64,000 bases of DNA, taken from positions 310,001 to 374,000 of the forward strand of contig JANQSI010000009.1 in the NCBI GenBank assembly GCA_028284125.1. The letters are read 5' to 3'. A model generated the notes under the pieces. It was not told the origin of the DNA and made no database searches. It saw nothing but the letters and a program-made list of their open reading frames with translations. Source of the stretch: Cyclobacteriaceae bacterium. Its GTDB lineage: Bacteria; Bacteroidota; Bacteroidia; Cytophagales; Cyclobacteriaceae. A program made the position numbers and the translations under genes. Shown one piece after another: positions 37,074-45,427 of this stretch. Position 1 is the stretch's first letter. Each line of letters opens with the position of its first letter.

Positions 37074-38534
37074 ATGTATTATCACGACTTTAGTCCGGTT
37101 TTCGTATTTATCTTTTTAATTGGCTGGTACATTCTTCAAGGAGTCGCCTACTATAAGTTTTTCGAAAAAGCCGGAAAGCAAGGATGGATAGGTTTCGTTC
37201 CTTTTTATAACTACTACACGCATATCGAAATTGTCGGTAGACCGAAGTATTGGGTTGTGCTTTTATTGGTGCCAGTCATCAATTTCTTTGTTGGTCTCAC
37301 CATGCACCTGGATTTGATGAAATCGTTTGGTCGTTACACTTATTTGGATCAAGTACTTGGAGTGATCTTCGCTCCTATTTATATGACCTACATCGCATGG
37401 ACTGATACAAAGTATTTGGGAAAAGCTGTCGAACTTCCTAAGCCACAAAAATCATTTGGTAAAGAGTGGTTTGAAGCAATTGTCTTTGCTGTTTTCTGTG
37501 CCACTTTCATCCGTTGGATATTCATGGAAGCTTATGTGATTCCGACACCTTCGATGGAACGATCACTTTTGGTTGGCGATTTTCTTTTTGTCAGCAAAGC
37601 AGAATATGGACCAAGAACGGCCAAAACTCCACTGCAAGTTCCATTGACTCATCAAAAAATTTGGGGAACAGAAATTCCATCTTACTTGCCTTGGGTTTCC
37701 CTGCCAAGCTACCGATTACCTTCATTTGGAATTGTTGAACGAAATGACGTGGTAGTATTTAACTATCCACCACATGATCAATACAACACGAGAGCAGATG
37801 GTGGACCTCACCCAATGGATCTTGGAACGCATTATATCAAGAGATGCGTTGCAATTGCAGGTGAAACGATTGAAGTGCGAGGCGGACAGGTTTATATCAA
37901 CGGGGAAATTGGAGAGAATCCGCCGTTGATGCAGTTCACTTATTTCATCGAAACGGATCAGGCGATCCGCGAAAGAATTTGGGATGACTTAAAGATTTGG
38001 GAATACTACCCTGTTGTGCGGCCTGATGGTAGTAGAGGTTATCAAGCCTTTACGGATGATGAGAGCGCAGTAAAATTGGAAGCACTCCCATTTGTAAAAA
38101 GCGTTGAAGTTCAGTTTGAAGATCCTGACAGAGTGGAACCAGACATCTTTCCAGATTCTAGATTCTTCCGTTGGAACAGGGACTACTATGGACCTTTAAC
38201 TGTTCCGAAAAAAGGAATGCAAATTGAGCTTACTGAAGAGAGTCTTGCTATGTACGGTTCAACAATCAGCAAGTATGAAGGACATGATAAGGTTGAAATT
38301 GATAGTTCAAGCCTTACCATCAATGGACAAGTGATGACTAATTACACCTTCATGAAAGACTACTACTTCATGATGGGAGATAATCGGCATAACTCAGCAG
38401 ACTCAAGATATTGGGGTTTTGTATCTGAAGATCACGTCGTTGGAGAAGCATCTTTTATTTGGATGTCCTGGGATACGAACGGAAGCTTTTTCAACAAAAT
38501 CAGATGGCGAAGGCTATTCAACGGAATTGAGTAG
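37074..38534 (+). CDS. lepB: Signal peptidase I with DUF5684-like N-terminal region
   Basis: 486 residues. The first about 120 residues hold several helices of the DUF5684 kind (YKFFEKAGKQGWIGFVPFYNYY, GLTMHLDLMKSFG). The S26 peptidase follows, with catalytic Ser in VIPTPSMERSLLVGD, the Lys in HYIKRCVAIAGE, and the conserved GDNRHNSADSRYWGFV. A long insertion (about 290-390) lies in the beta-rich domain. Removes Sec signal peptides. The last gene of the forward run. Confidence 0.93.
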   Translation: MYYHDFSPVFVFIFLIGWYILQGVAYYKFFEKAGKQGWIGFVPFYNYYTHIEIVGRPKYWVVLLLVPVINFFVGLTMHLDLMKSFGRYTYLDQVLGVIFAPIYMTYIAWTDTKYLGKAVELPKPQKSFGKEWFEAIVFAVFCATFIRWIFMEAYVIPTPSMERSLLVGDFLFVSKAEYGPRTAKTPLQVPLTHQKIWGTEIPSYLPWVSLPSYRLPSFGIVERNDVVVFNYPPHDQYNTRADGGPHPMDLGTHYIKRCVAIAGETIEVRGGQVYINGEIGENPPLMQFTYFIETDQAIRERIWDDLKIWEYYPVVRPDGSRGYQAFTDDESAVKLEALPFVKSVEVQFEDPDRVEPDIFPDSRFFRWNRDYYGPLTVPKKGMQIELTEESLAMYGSTISKYEGHDKVEIDSSSLTINGQVMTNYTFMKDYYFMMGDNRHNSADSRYWGFVSEDHVVGEASFIWMSWDTNGSFFNKIRWRRLFNGIE

Positions 38535-38537
38535 TAG

Positions 38538-38675
38538 TTAACTGAAGAAAAAGATCAGAAGGTGAACAATGCCCATAGCGCCACCAAAGAAGATGACCAT
38601 AAACAGACAACCCTTAAACCAGTTGTCTCGCTCATTTTTAGTTTCGTATAAATCAAAATGTGAATCGCTTCTCAT
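38538..38675 (-). CDS. Short membrane protein of 45 residues
   Basis: A 45-residue frame begins at ATG 38675, five bases after the stop of the upstream S41 peptidase gene, and ends at TAA, three bases from the convergent lepB stop. The N-terminal half is hydrophilic (MRSDSHFDLYETKNERDNW) and the C-terminal half is one hydrophobic helix (LFMVIFFGGAMGIVHLLIFF). It fills the only gap between the two genes. Function unknown; a membrane-anchored small protein is plausible. Confidence 0.6.
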   Translation of the reverse strand: MRSDSHFDLYETKNERDNWFKGCLFMVIFFGGAMGIVHLLIFFFS

Positions 38676-38680
38676 TGACT

Positions 38681-40171
38681 TTAATTCTCCGTCTGGAATT
38701 TTGTCAACGTTAATTTATCCAATTCTGTTTTAGAGTCAATAACCGCTCGCGAAAATGGACGGTTATCTCGCGAATTGTAAACCTTTTGTATCCCTGAAAT
38801 GTGTCTGGGCGCTGATCTACCAACGCCAGATATGATGCCAAGAGCTTCTGCAAGAAGAGGTTCATTCGAATCGCCTAAGGGTTTTAACTCTCTTAAATAA
38901 GCAAGTTCACTGATCTCTACATTCGGATCTATTCCATCCACATAATCCGTAAAACCAACAGAATTAGCAAGCTGACTAATGATTGGTTGCATGGCATAGG
39001 TATGGTTAGGGTTGATTCCTACTTTGCTCACATAACCCTCTTCTGGAGAGTCATACAACGTAACAGAACCGACATTTTTTCCAACGGTAGTCTCTCCAAT
39101 CAATGTGATATTCATATAAGGCTGTAAACCTGTGATAACAAGCTCTGAGGCAGAAGCAGTGCTTCCAGTTGTCAAAATAAACAAACGATTCAAGTTAAGC
39201 CGATTCATGGCTTCCTCTCCGACTTGATCGCCATCGGTATTGAATATCGGAACAACCTCCAGGAAGGTCAGATCGGAATTAAAATCAGCCAGTCGAGAAT
39301 TGTAAATGATAGATCCCAAAATAGTTTCTTCTGTGGCGTCATTATATAACATGGAAGCTAACAAACGGGCCGTGGTTATTGATCCGCCAGCATTATATCT
39401 CAAATCAAGAATCATCTCTGAAACACCTTCAGATTCCAATTGGCCAAACGCCGTGTTGAGCTCACTATGAAACGAGTTAATAAATTGATTGTAAACAAGG
39501 TATCCGACCTTGACATCACCTACGTCAAACGTCTTGGTTAGAAAAACGGGATTCTCACTGATTTCAACCGCTGACATATCAACTCTTTGTCCAGAATCTA
39601 TGATTTCCTCATTGACGCTTACAAACTCTCCTAGTGATAAAATCTGACGCTCCAGGCCTGTAACAAGCTCCTGAAAGTTGAATTGAGTAAGTCCAATACC
39701 GTTTATCGCATGAAAAACATCTCCTCGTTTCAAACCTGCATCTTGTGCAGGTGAATTGGGAAGTACGTATTCCACATATCCAAAAAGATCAGTGGTGTTT
39801 CCTATCCTAACCAGATTAAATTCATAACCAAAAGATGACTCAGAAACCCCTTGAAGAGAATTGTCTAGCGCCACATAGTCATCGACAATCCAGGAAAATC
39901 TATCATCGGAATAAAGAAAATGATCAAATAGTAGTTCAGGTTCTCCGAATTGGTTCAGGAATGCATGAAGTTCATCAAAGGTTTCAAATCTGTCATCTGC
40001 CAAATCTGGAATTTCCTCCTGCCATAAATAATACGTCCTTAGCCCTTGCCAAATGAACTCATTTACCTCACTATTTAGTGGGATATTGGTGTCATCCTTC
40101 TTGCAGCCAGTGACAATCAGTACTACAAGTAGCATCCAACTCATTTCAACCAAAAACTTAGACGTTCTCAC
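38681..40171 (-). CDS. S41-family peptidase lipoprotein
   Basis: 496 residues. The GTG start gives a lipoprotein signal ending VTGC; an ATG at 40144 is an alternative with fewer basic residues. A PDZ-like region (about 120-205, GYVEYVLPNSPAQDAGLKRGDVFHAING) precedes the S41 protease domain: LRYNAGGSITTARLLA, TTGSTASASELVITGL (catalytic Ser) and GETTVGKNVGSV (Lys). It probably trims or degrades envelope proteins. Coded after ung (12 bases). Confidence 0.88.
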   Translation of the reverse strand: MRTSKFLVEMSWMLLVVLIVTGCKKDDTNIPLNSEVNEFIWQGLRTYYLWQEEIPDLADDRFETFDELHAFLNQFGEPELLFDHFLYSDDRFSWIVDDYVALDNSLQGVSESSFGYEFNLVRIGNTTDLFGYVEYVLPNSPAQDAGLKRGDVFHAINGIGLTQFNFQELVTGLERQILSLGEFVSVNEEIIDSGQRVDMSAVEISENPVFLTKTFDVGDVKVGYLVYNQFINSFHSELNTAFGQLESEGVSEMILDLRYNAGGSITTARLLASMLYNDATEETILGSIIYNSRLADFNSDLTFLEVVPIFNTDGDQVGEEAMNRLNLNRLFILTTGSTASASELVITGLQPYMNITLIGETTVGKNVGSVTLYDSPEEGYVSKVGINPNHTYAMQPIISQLANSVGFTDYVDGIDPNVEISELAYLRELKPLGDSNEPLLAEALGIISGVGRSAPRHISGIQKVYNSRDNRPFSRAVIDSKTELDKLTLTKFQTEN

Positions 40172-40183
40172 CTACTCTAACAT

Positions 40184-40846
40184 TTACCATTCAATAGTTC
40201 TAAGACCCCTTGAATTCAAATAATGGTTGGTTTGAGAAAATGGTTTCGAACCAAAAAAACCACTGTGCGCCGAAAACGGAGATGGATGCGCTGATTTTAA
40301 CACCAAATGTTTAGAACGATCCAAAAACTCTCCCTTTCGCTGCGCATATGCTCCCCAAAGAATAAACACGATTCCGTCCTTTTTATTTGATACTTCTCTT
40401 AAAACTGCATCTGTGAATTCCTCCCAGCCTCTGTTTTGATGTGATCCTGCAGTTCGTGCTCTTACCGTCAACGTAGCATTAAGAAGAAGAACCCCCTGAT
40501 CGGCCCAGCGCTCGAGATTACCAGTAGTAGGAGTTGTTATTCCCAAATCATCATGTAATTCCTTGAAAATGTTTTGAAGAGATGGCGGAAATCGTATGCC
40601 GTCATTTACGGAAAAACACAACCCATTTGCCTGACCATCACCATGATAAGGATCTTGTCCGACGATAACGACCTTGACATCATCAAATGAGCAACGATCG
40701 AAGGCATTGAAAATCAGGGAACCTGGTGGATATACTTTCTGCGTACGATACTCTTCTTTTACAAAATCAATAAGTGACTGAAAATAAGGCTTGTCAAATT
40801 CTTCAGATAAGACATTCTTCCAACTTTTTTCAATACGTACGTCCAT
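40184..40846 (-). CDS. ung: Uracil-DNA glycosylase
   Basis: 220 residues, the usual length. Removes uracil from DNA. Visible motifs: VVIVGQDPYHGDGQANGLCFSV with the catalytic Asp and Tyr, LLNATLTVRA (Asn pocket), and LKSAHPSPFSAHSGF (catalytic His and Leu-loop). It is divergent from apaG with 68 bases between starts, which must hold both promoters. Confidence 0.97.
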   Translation of the reverse strand: MDVRIEKSWKNVLSEEFDKPYFQSLIDFVKEEYRTQKVYPPGSLIFNAFDRCSFDDVKVVIVGQDPYHGDGQANGLCFSVNDGIRFPPSLQNIFKELHDDLGITTPTTGNLERWADQGVLLLNATLTVRARTAGSHQNRGWEEFTDAVLREVSNKKDGIVFILWGAYAQRKGEFLDRSKHLVLKSAHPSPFSAHSGFFGSKPFSQTNHYLNSRGLRTIEW

Positions 40847-40914
40847 TATGTTGATTACTTAGTCGTAAAATTTGGCAATTTAAATTCAAATTATTTTAAA
40901 TTGTCACGTCTATA

Positions 40915-41301
40915 ATGATTACAGGAGTAACTAAAGGAATCAAAGTTTCAGTCGAAACGAACTATCAGCCGGAGCATTCTCAGCCAGCTCACGAACATTT
41001 CGTTTTTACCTACCGAATCACCATTCAAAACAACAGCAGTCACACTGTTCAATTAAAATCCCGACACTGGGATATATCGGACGCTTCGTATCCAAAGCAT
41101 GAAGTAGATGGTGATGGTGTGGTCGGAAAGCAACCAGTCTTAGAACCTGGTGAAATCCATCAATATGTTTCTGGCTGTAATCTTAGATCGGGTGTTGGAA
41201 AAATGTCAGGATATTACACAATGGAAAGGATTTTCGATGGAAAACTATTTGATGTAGAAATTCCTGAATTTATAATGGTCGTTCCTTTCAAACTCAACTA
41301 A
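40915..41301 (+). CDS. apaG: ApaG-family protein
   Basis: 128 residues. The single beta-sandwich (DUF525) shows VTKGIKVSVETNYQPEHSQPAHEHFVFTYRITIQN and GVVGKQPVLEPGEIHQYVSGC, then GKMSGYYTMERI. Linked to cobalt or magnesium resistance in enterics but with no settled reaction. Followed four bases later by the methyltransferase gene. Confidence 0.95.
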   Translation: MITGVTKGIKVSVETNYQPEHSQPAHEHFVFTYRITIQNNSSHTVQLKSRHWDISDASYPKHEVDGDGVVGKQPVLEPGEIHQYVSGCNLRSGVGKMSGYYTMERIFDGKLFDVEIPEFIMVVPFKLN

Positions 41302-41305
41302 CGTC

Positions 41306-42076
41306 TTGGGTGGTTCCCCAATTTTCACTTTTCTCAACTACTTAAAATACCGCAGCAAAGCTGTAGGAGTACATTCACTTCATTCTCCATTTGTTTACAA
41401 GCTCTTCAATGAGATCGTAAAACGATCTTCCCAATTTAGGATCCAAGAGATAGAAGATTTCAGAAAGGCGCTCAAAAAAAATCAAATGGTTTTAGATGTA
41501 ACTGACTTTAAAACCAACAGTACCAAGAGAAGTACCATTAGTGTCATAGCAAAGAGCTCTTTAAGCACGCCGAAGTTCTCTGCATTTCTTTATTTGCTCG
41601 CCAACGAACTCCAATCAAAAACCATTCTAGAAACGGGAACATCTCTGGGAGTTAATGCACTCTACTTGGATCATTCTTCAGCACAAAAAGTCATTACACT
41701 AGAGGCATCCCCGATCCTCGCCGAGCTTGCCAGAAAAGCATTCAAGGAAAATTCAAAAAATGATTTGATCCTTGAATTTGGAGATATCCATCAAACGTTC
41801 ATTCCAATCTTAGAGCGATATCAACCTGATTTCATTTTCCTTGATGCGGATCATCGTGGATCTGTTGTAAAAACTCAGGTAGAGCAAATCATAACCCATT
41901 CTCACCAAACAGAATGCATTGTCATTCATGATATCTATTGGTCAAAAGACATGAACGATGCATGGAATGACCTAAAAGATGATAATCGATTCAAATTATC
42001 GATTGACATTTTTCACGCCGGCATTTTATTTCCCTCAAAAGGTATTGAAAAGCAACATTTTACGTTACGCTTTTAA
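41306..42076 (+). CDS. SAM-dependent methyltransferase of unknown substrate
   Basis: 256 residues with a TTG start four bases after apaG. The Rossmann fold can be read in ILETGTSLGVNALYLD (motif I), VITLEASPILAELARKAF, and PDFIFLDADHRGSVVKTQVEQII, followed by VIHDIYWSKDMNDAWNDLK. The N-terminal GVHSLHSPFVYKLFNEI is a common start for this family in Bacteroidota. Substrate is unknown. Confidence 0.83.
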   Translation: MGGSPIFTFLNYLKYRSKAVGVHSLHSPFVYKLFNEIVKRSSQFRIQEIEDFRKALKKNQMVLDVTDFKTNSTKRSTISVIAKSSLSTPKFSAFLYLLANELQSKTILETGTSLGVNALYLDHSSAQKVITLEASPILAELARKAFKENSKNDLILEFGDIHQTFIPILERYQPDFIFLDADHRGSVVKTQVEQIITHSHQTECIVIHDIYWSKDMNDAWNDLKDDNRFKLSIDIFHAGILFPSKGIEKQHFTLRF

Positions 42077-42089
42077 TCAATTGATTCAA

Positions 42090-42097
42090 TAGTTTTG
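42090..42097 (+). promoter_or_regulatory. Likely -7 element for the coiled-coil gene
   Basis: TAGTTTTG matches TAnnTTTG and sits 20 bases before the ATG at 42118. No TTG at the standard distance is seen. Confidence 0.45.
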
Positions 42098-42117
42098 CAC
42101 TCCAATTTAAATACGTG

Positions 42118-43047
42118 ATGGAAGAGCATCAATCGAACGAACCCCAGAAATCAGCAGAGACCAAATCAATTACCAGGACGCATATTCTTATTGTCGCCCT
42201 CGTTTTACTGTTTTCAGTGTTGGTCTTTTTCTTCTGGCAAAACAAGCAGTTAGAAGCCGAACGCCAAAGACAGCAGCAAGAGATTAGTGAAACTTATCTG
42301 AAGCTTGATTCTGTCTCTGCAGAATTGGATATCAGAATTGAAACTATTAGAGATCTTGGTGGTGAAATAGATACCCTAGAAGCGTTGAAAGCTCAGTTAG
42401 AAACGGATAAAAAGAACTTGTTAACCACTCAAAGAAACCAACGAACACGGATCAGTCAGCTCAATGAACGCGTTTCTGGCTATCGTGAGCTTCTACTTCT
42501 CAAAGATCAGGAAATTGAAGAACTGAAGGTTTTGAACACTCAATTGGTAGAGGAAAATACCACACTTAAGGTTGAGAAAAACCAACTGAATGAGTCCATC
42601 AACAGGCTACAACAAGATACCGAAGAACTACAAGGTAAAGTAGCTACTGCGTCAAGGCTTCAAATCCAAGGTTTGTCTGTTTATGCTGTTAACGCTTCAG
42701 GAAGAGAACGTGAAGGAGAATTCAGGAATCGACACGTCGATAACTTGAAAATCCAATTCACGGTTATGGATAACGAAATTGCCCCAATCGAAGGCAAAGA
42801 ACTGCTTCTTAGAATCACCGCACCAGATGGAAATGTATTATTTGATGTTTCTAGAGGTTCCGGTTCGTTCACTTTCGACGGAAGGGAACTATTCTACACT
42901 GCGAAACAGGAAATTCTCTATGATAAAACGAGCCAGCTGGTCACTTATTTATACGACAAAGGAAGTGATTACTCAGTAGGTCAGCACAAGGTAGAAGTTT
43001 ATACCGATGACTATTTGATGGGGACTGGCGTCTTTATGGTGAAATAG
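42118..43047 (+). CDS. Membrane-anchored coiled-coil protein
   Basis: 309 residues if the ATG at 42118 is used; GTG 42115 would add one. An N-terminal cytoplasmic tail and a helix (about 26-43) precede a long coiled coil (about 48-185, for example LNERVSGYRELLLLKDQEIEELKVLN). A C-terminal beta-rich domain follows, with LQIQGLSVYAVNASGREREGEFRNRHVDNLKIQFTV and GSDYSVGQHKVEVYTDDYLMGTGVFMV. The domain looks like a small sandwich for envelope contact. I do not recognise a named family. Confidence 0.75.
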   Translation: MEEHQSNEPQKSAETKSITRTHILIVALVLLFSVLVFFFWQNKQLEAERQRQQQEISETYLKLDSVSAELDIRIETIRDLGGEIDTLEALKAQLETDKKNLLTTQRNQRTRISQLNERVSGYRELLLLKDQEIEELKVLNTQLVEENTTLKVEKNQLNESINRLQQDTEELQGKVATASRLQIQGLSVYAVNASGREREGEFRNRHVDNLKIQFTVMDNEIAPIEGKELLLRITAPDGNVLFDVSRGSGSFTFDGRELFYTAKQEILYDKTSQLVTYLYDKGSDYSVGQHKVEVYTDDYLMGTGVFMVK

Positions 43048-43049
43048 AA

Positions 43050-43104
43050 GGATTTTGGATTGATGGATTACGGGATTTTAGATTGTTGGATTTTAGGTTG
43101 CTGG
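43050..43104 (+). repeat. Degenerate 15-bp tandem repeat
   Basis: The unit GGATTTTrGrTTGnT occurs three times (43050-43064, 43073-43087, 43088-43102) with an 8-bp partial copy GGATTACG between the first two. It begins two bases after the preceding gene's stop. No hairpin is formed. Confidence 0.65.
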
Positions 43105-43151
43105 AGGCCAATGACTTAAAGTTTTTCTCTGCTCTAATTTTCCATTTTTCA

Positions 43152-43181
43152 TTGTCAATTATCAATTATTCTCTAGTTTTG
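43152..43181 (+). promoter_or_regulatory. Promoter of the rpsF-rpsR-rplI operon
   Basis: TTG at 43152-43154, a 19-base spacer, then TAGTTTTG at 43174-43181. This is the full Bacteroidota vegetative pattern and lies 42 bases before the rpsF ATG. The spacer is built of TCAATTA-type repeats. Confidence 0.75.
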
Positions 43182-43223
43182 CAGCTCATTTTTCAATAAG
43201 AAAAGTTCTTAATTTAATTAACA

Positions 43224-43592
43224 ATGAAAAAGAATTACGAGACGGTATTCATTATGACTCCCGTTTTGTCTGAAGCTCAGATGAAGGATACTGTCGGAAG
43301 ATTCAAAAAGGTTCTCACAAGTAATGGCGCAGAGGTCATTAATGAAGAGAACTGGGGGCTTAAGAAACTAGCCTACCCTATTCAGCATAAAACCACTGGG
43401 TTTTATCAACTTTTTGAATTCCTGGCAACTCCGGAAACTATCATTAAGCTTGAGACAGAATTTAGGAGAGAAGAAGCGGTTATGAGATTTTTAACTACTT
43501 CACTTGATAAGCACGCAGTTGTTTACAACGAGCGTAGAAGAAAAGGAGAATTCAACAAGAAAAAAGAAGAAAGTAAGGAGGCTGCAGCATGA
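43224..43592 (+). CDS. rpsF: 30S ribosomal protein S6
   Basis: 122 residues. [28 protein letters not shown] and [24 protein letters not shown] are the standard S6 segments. A charged C-terminal tail with [11 protein letters not shown] is a common extension. The stop overlaps the rpsR start (ATGA). No ssb gene lies between, unlike in many other bacteria. Confidence 0.97.
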   Translation: MKKNYETVFIMTPVLSEAQMKDTVGRFKKVLTSNGAEVINEENWGLKKLAYPIQHKTTGFYQLFEFLATPETIIKLETEFRREEAVMRFLTTSLDKHAVVYNERRRKGEFNKKKEESKEAAA

Positions 43593-43840
43593 CATTACAA
43601 AACGAACCCATTAACAGGGAACAGAAGAAAGACAAATATTGTCGCTTCAAGAAAAACGGTATCAAGTATATCGATTACAAAGACCCTGATTTTCTCTTGA
43701 AATTCGTAAATGAGCAAGGTAAGATCCTTCCTAGAAGACTTACTGGAACTAGCCTTAAATACCAACGAAAGGTTGCTCAGGCGATAAAAAGATCTAGACA
43801 TTTGGCGTTGATGCCGTATGTAGGCGATTCACTTAAATAA
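43589..43840 (+). CDS. rpsR: 30S ribosomal protein S18
   Basis: 83 residues. [25 protein letters not shown] and [34 protein letters not shown] are diagnostic. It holds one cysteine and no CxxC zinc pair, so it is the zinc-free form. Starts inside the rpsF stop. Confidence 0.98.
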   Translation: MTLQNEPINREQKKDKYCRFKKNGIKYIDYKDPDFLLKFVNEQGKILPRRLTGTSLKYQRKVAQAIKRSRHLALMPYVGDSLK

Positions 43841-43848
43841 TTACAGCA

Positions 43849-44295
43849 ATGGAAGTTATATTAAGAGAAGACATACAAGGGCTTGGCTACAAAAACGATA
43901 CTGTAGCTGTTAAGCCAGGATACGGTAGAAACTACCTGATCCCACGAGGAATGGCAATCATCGCCAGCAACTCGAACAGAAAGCGAATTGACGAAGAAAT
44001 TCGACAGGCAGCTCACAAGGCTGAGAAAGCAATGAAAGACGCAACTACATTGGCTGAAAAAATTGGAGATTTGGTTATCGATCTCCCAACAAAAGCCGGT
44101 GAAAGTGGTAAAATCTTTGGTGCAATCACTCCTATCCAAGTAGCTGAAGCTCTGGGAGCTAAAGGATTTGAAATTGACAGAAAGAAAATTTCTTTCGAAA
44201 GCAAGATCAAAGAACTTGGTGAGTACAATGCAGTGCTCGATTTGCACAAAGAAGTGCATCACACAATCAAAGTGAACGTTGTTGCTGAAAGCTAG
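43849..44295 (+). CDS. rplI: 50S ribosomal protein L9
   Basis: 148 residues. MEVILREDIQGLGYKNDTVAVKPGYGRNYLIPRGMAI is the N-terminal domain and KIFGAITPIQVAEAL with VHHTIKVNVVAE is the C-terminal one. The stop codon is itself part of a heptad repeat (44292-44332). Followed by a terminator. Confidence 0.98.
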   Translation: MEVILREDIQGLGYKNDTVAVKPGYGRNYLIPRGMAIIASNSNRKRIDEEIRQAAHKAEKAMKDATTLAEKIGDLVIDLPTKAGESGKIFGAITPIQVAEALGAKGFEIDRKKISFESKIKELGEYNAVLDLHKEVHHTIKVNVVAES

Positions 44296-44332
44296 ACCTA
44301 GAATTTAGAAACTAGATGTTAGACATTAGAAA
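44292..44332 (+). repeat. Heptad YTAGAnn tandem repeat beginning at the rplI stop
   Basis: Six near-heptad units run CTAGAC, CTAGAAT, TTAGAAA, CTAGATG, TTAGACA and TTAGAAA. The TAG of the first unit is the rplI stop codon. As 7 is not a multiple of 3, the unit places TAG in each of the three forward reading frames within 21 bases. Confidence 0.7.
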
Positions 44333-44365
44333 GCCTTCTCAGATTTGGGAAGGCTTTTTGTTTTT
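44330..44365 (+). terminator. Rho-independent terminator of the rpsF-rpsR-rplI operon
   Basis: A 9-bp perfect stem, AAAGCCTTC (44330-44338) and GAAGGCTTT (44349-44357), has a ten-base loop and is followed by a T-rich tract (CTTTTTGTTTTT). Confidence 0.85.
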
Positions 44366-44408
44366 GTTCAGTCAGTCGATTCCAAGTCGTTAATTCAGCC
44401 ACCATTTC

Positions 44409-44440
44409 ACTAATCAACTATTCAACTAATTAACTAAATC
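44409..44440 (+). repeat. Octad ACTAwtyA tandem repeat before the GSCFA gene
   Basis: Four head-to-tail 8-bp units: ACTAATCA, ACTATTCA, ACTAATTA and ACTAAATC. It lies 19 bases before the GSCFA start codon, where the promoter would be, and is separate in sequence from the heptad repeat upstream. Confidence 0.65.
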
Positions 44441-44458
44441 ACAAAATACTCACGATCT

Positions 44459-45427
44459 TTGATCGCAAATCTTAACACTGTGTTCAAACTGGATTTTGAC
44501 TTCCCTCCTTCTAAAGCGAAAATCACTCTGGATGACAAGGTCTACCTCTCAGGCTCTTGTTTTTCAGATGAGATTGGGGGAAAACTGTCAATCTACAAGT
44601 TTGAATCACTATCCAATCCATTTGGTACACTTTACAATCCGATTTCAATTTTCAAGAGCATCAGCGGTTCCTTGAATAAAGAGAATACAATTGAAAGCGG
44701 AGGGGTTTTTTACCATTGGGATTGTCACGGGAAAATCTCAGGATTAAGTAATGGAGAGGTTGAAAAACAAGTCGAGATTACTCAAGTATCTTCGACTAAC
44801 TTCCTTTCATCCGCTACGGTAATTATTCTTACGCTCGGAACGTCCTATGTTTATCAGCATCGATCCACCAATGAAATTGTAGCCAACTGTCATAAAGTCC
44901 CATCGAAGGAATTTACCAAACAGCTACTAACAAAAGAGGAAATTGTTCAGTCATTTTCTGATTTGTATTCCAACCTCAACTCTAACTTAAAGATTGTGCT
45001 CACGGTTAGCCCGGTAAGGCATATCAGGGATGGTTTGGTGGAAAACAATTTAAGCAAGGCTAGATTAATAGAATCGGTCTATGAAATAGTCCAGGCACAT
45101 GAAAACGTGAGCTATTTTCCCTCTTATGAGATCATGAATGATGAGCTAAGAGATTATCGCTTTTTTGCACAGGACATGATACATCCTTCTGAACAAGCGG
45201 TGGATTACATTTGGAAGAAATTCTCTGATCACTTTTTTGACCAAAAAACGAAGACTTTTATTGATGATTGGAATAAAGTACTTAGCGCATTAAATCATGC
45301 ACCGTTCCAACCCAAGTCTAAGGAACATCAGCGTTTTCTTAAAAAAACAATGTCAACGTTAGAAAACTTAAAAGATCAGATCGATGTTTCTAATGAACTC
45401 AAAGCCATTCAAAAACAAATTTTGTGA
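44459..45427 (+). CDS. GSCFA-domain protein
   Basis: 322 residues with a TTG start that is uncertain (a GTG at 44480 is possible). [35 protein letters not shown] gives the GSCFA motif after which the family is named, with [19 protein letters not shown] and [15 protein letters not shown], where the last Asp and His could complete an SGNH-like hydrolase site. Substrate unknown. It overlaps the next gene (GTGA). Confidence 0.85.
   Translation: MIANLNTVFKLDFDFPPSKAKITLDDKVYLSGSCFSDEIGGKLSIYKFESLSNPFGTLYNPISIFKSISGSLNKENTIESGGVFYHWDCHGKISGLSNGEVEKQVEITQVSSTNFLSSATVIILTLGTSYVYQHRSTNEIVANCHKVPSKEFTKQLLTKEEIVQSFSDLYSNLNSNLKIVLTVSPVRHIRDGLVENNLSKARLIESVYEIVQAHENVSYFPSYEIMNDELRDYRFFAQDMIHPSEQAVDYIWKKFSDHFFDQKTKTFIDDWNKVLSALNHAPFQPKSKEHQRFLKKTMSTLENLKDQIDVSNELKAIQKQIL

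Noticed and set aside
43861-44262. Two opposite-strand frames inside rplI
   Set aside because: They are shadows of the conserved L9 gene and carry no recognisable domain.
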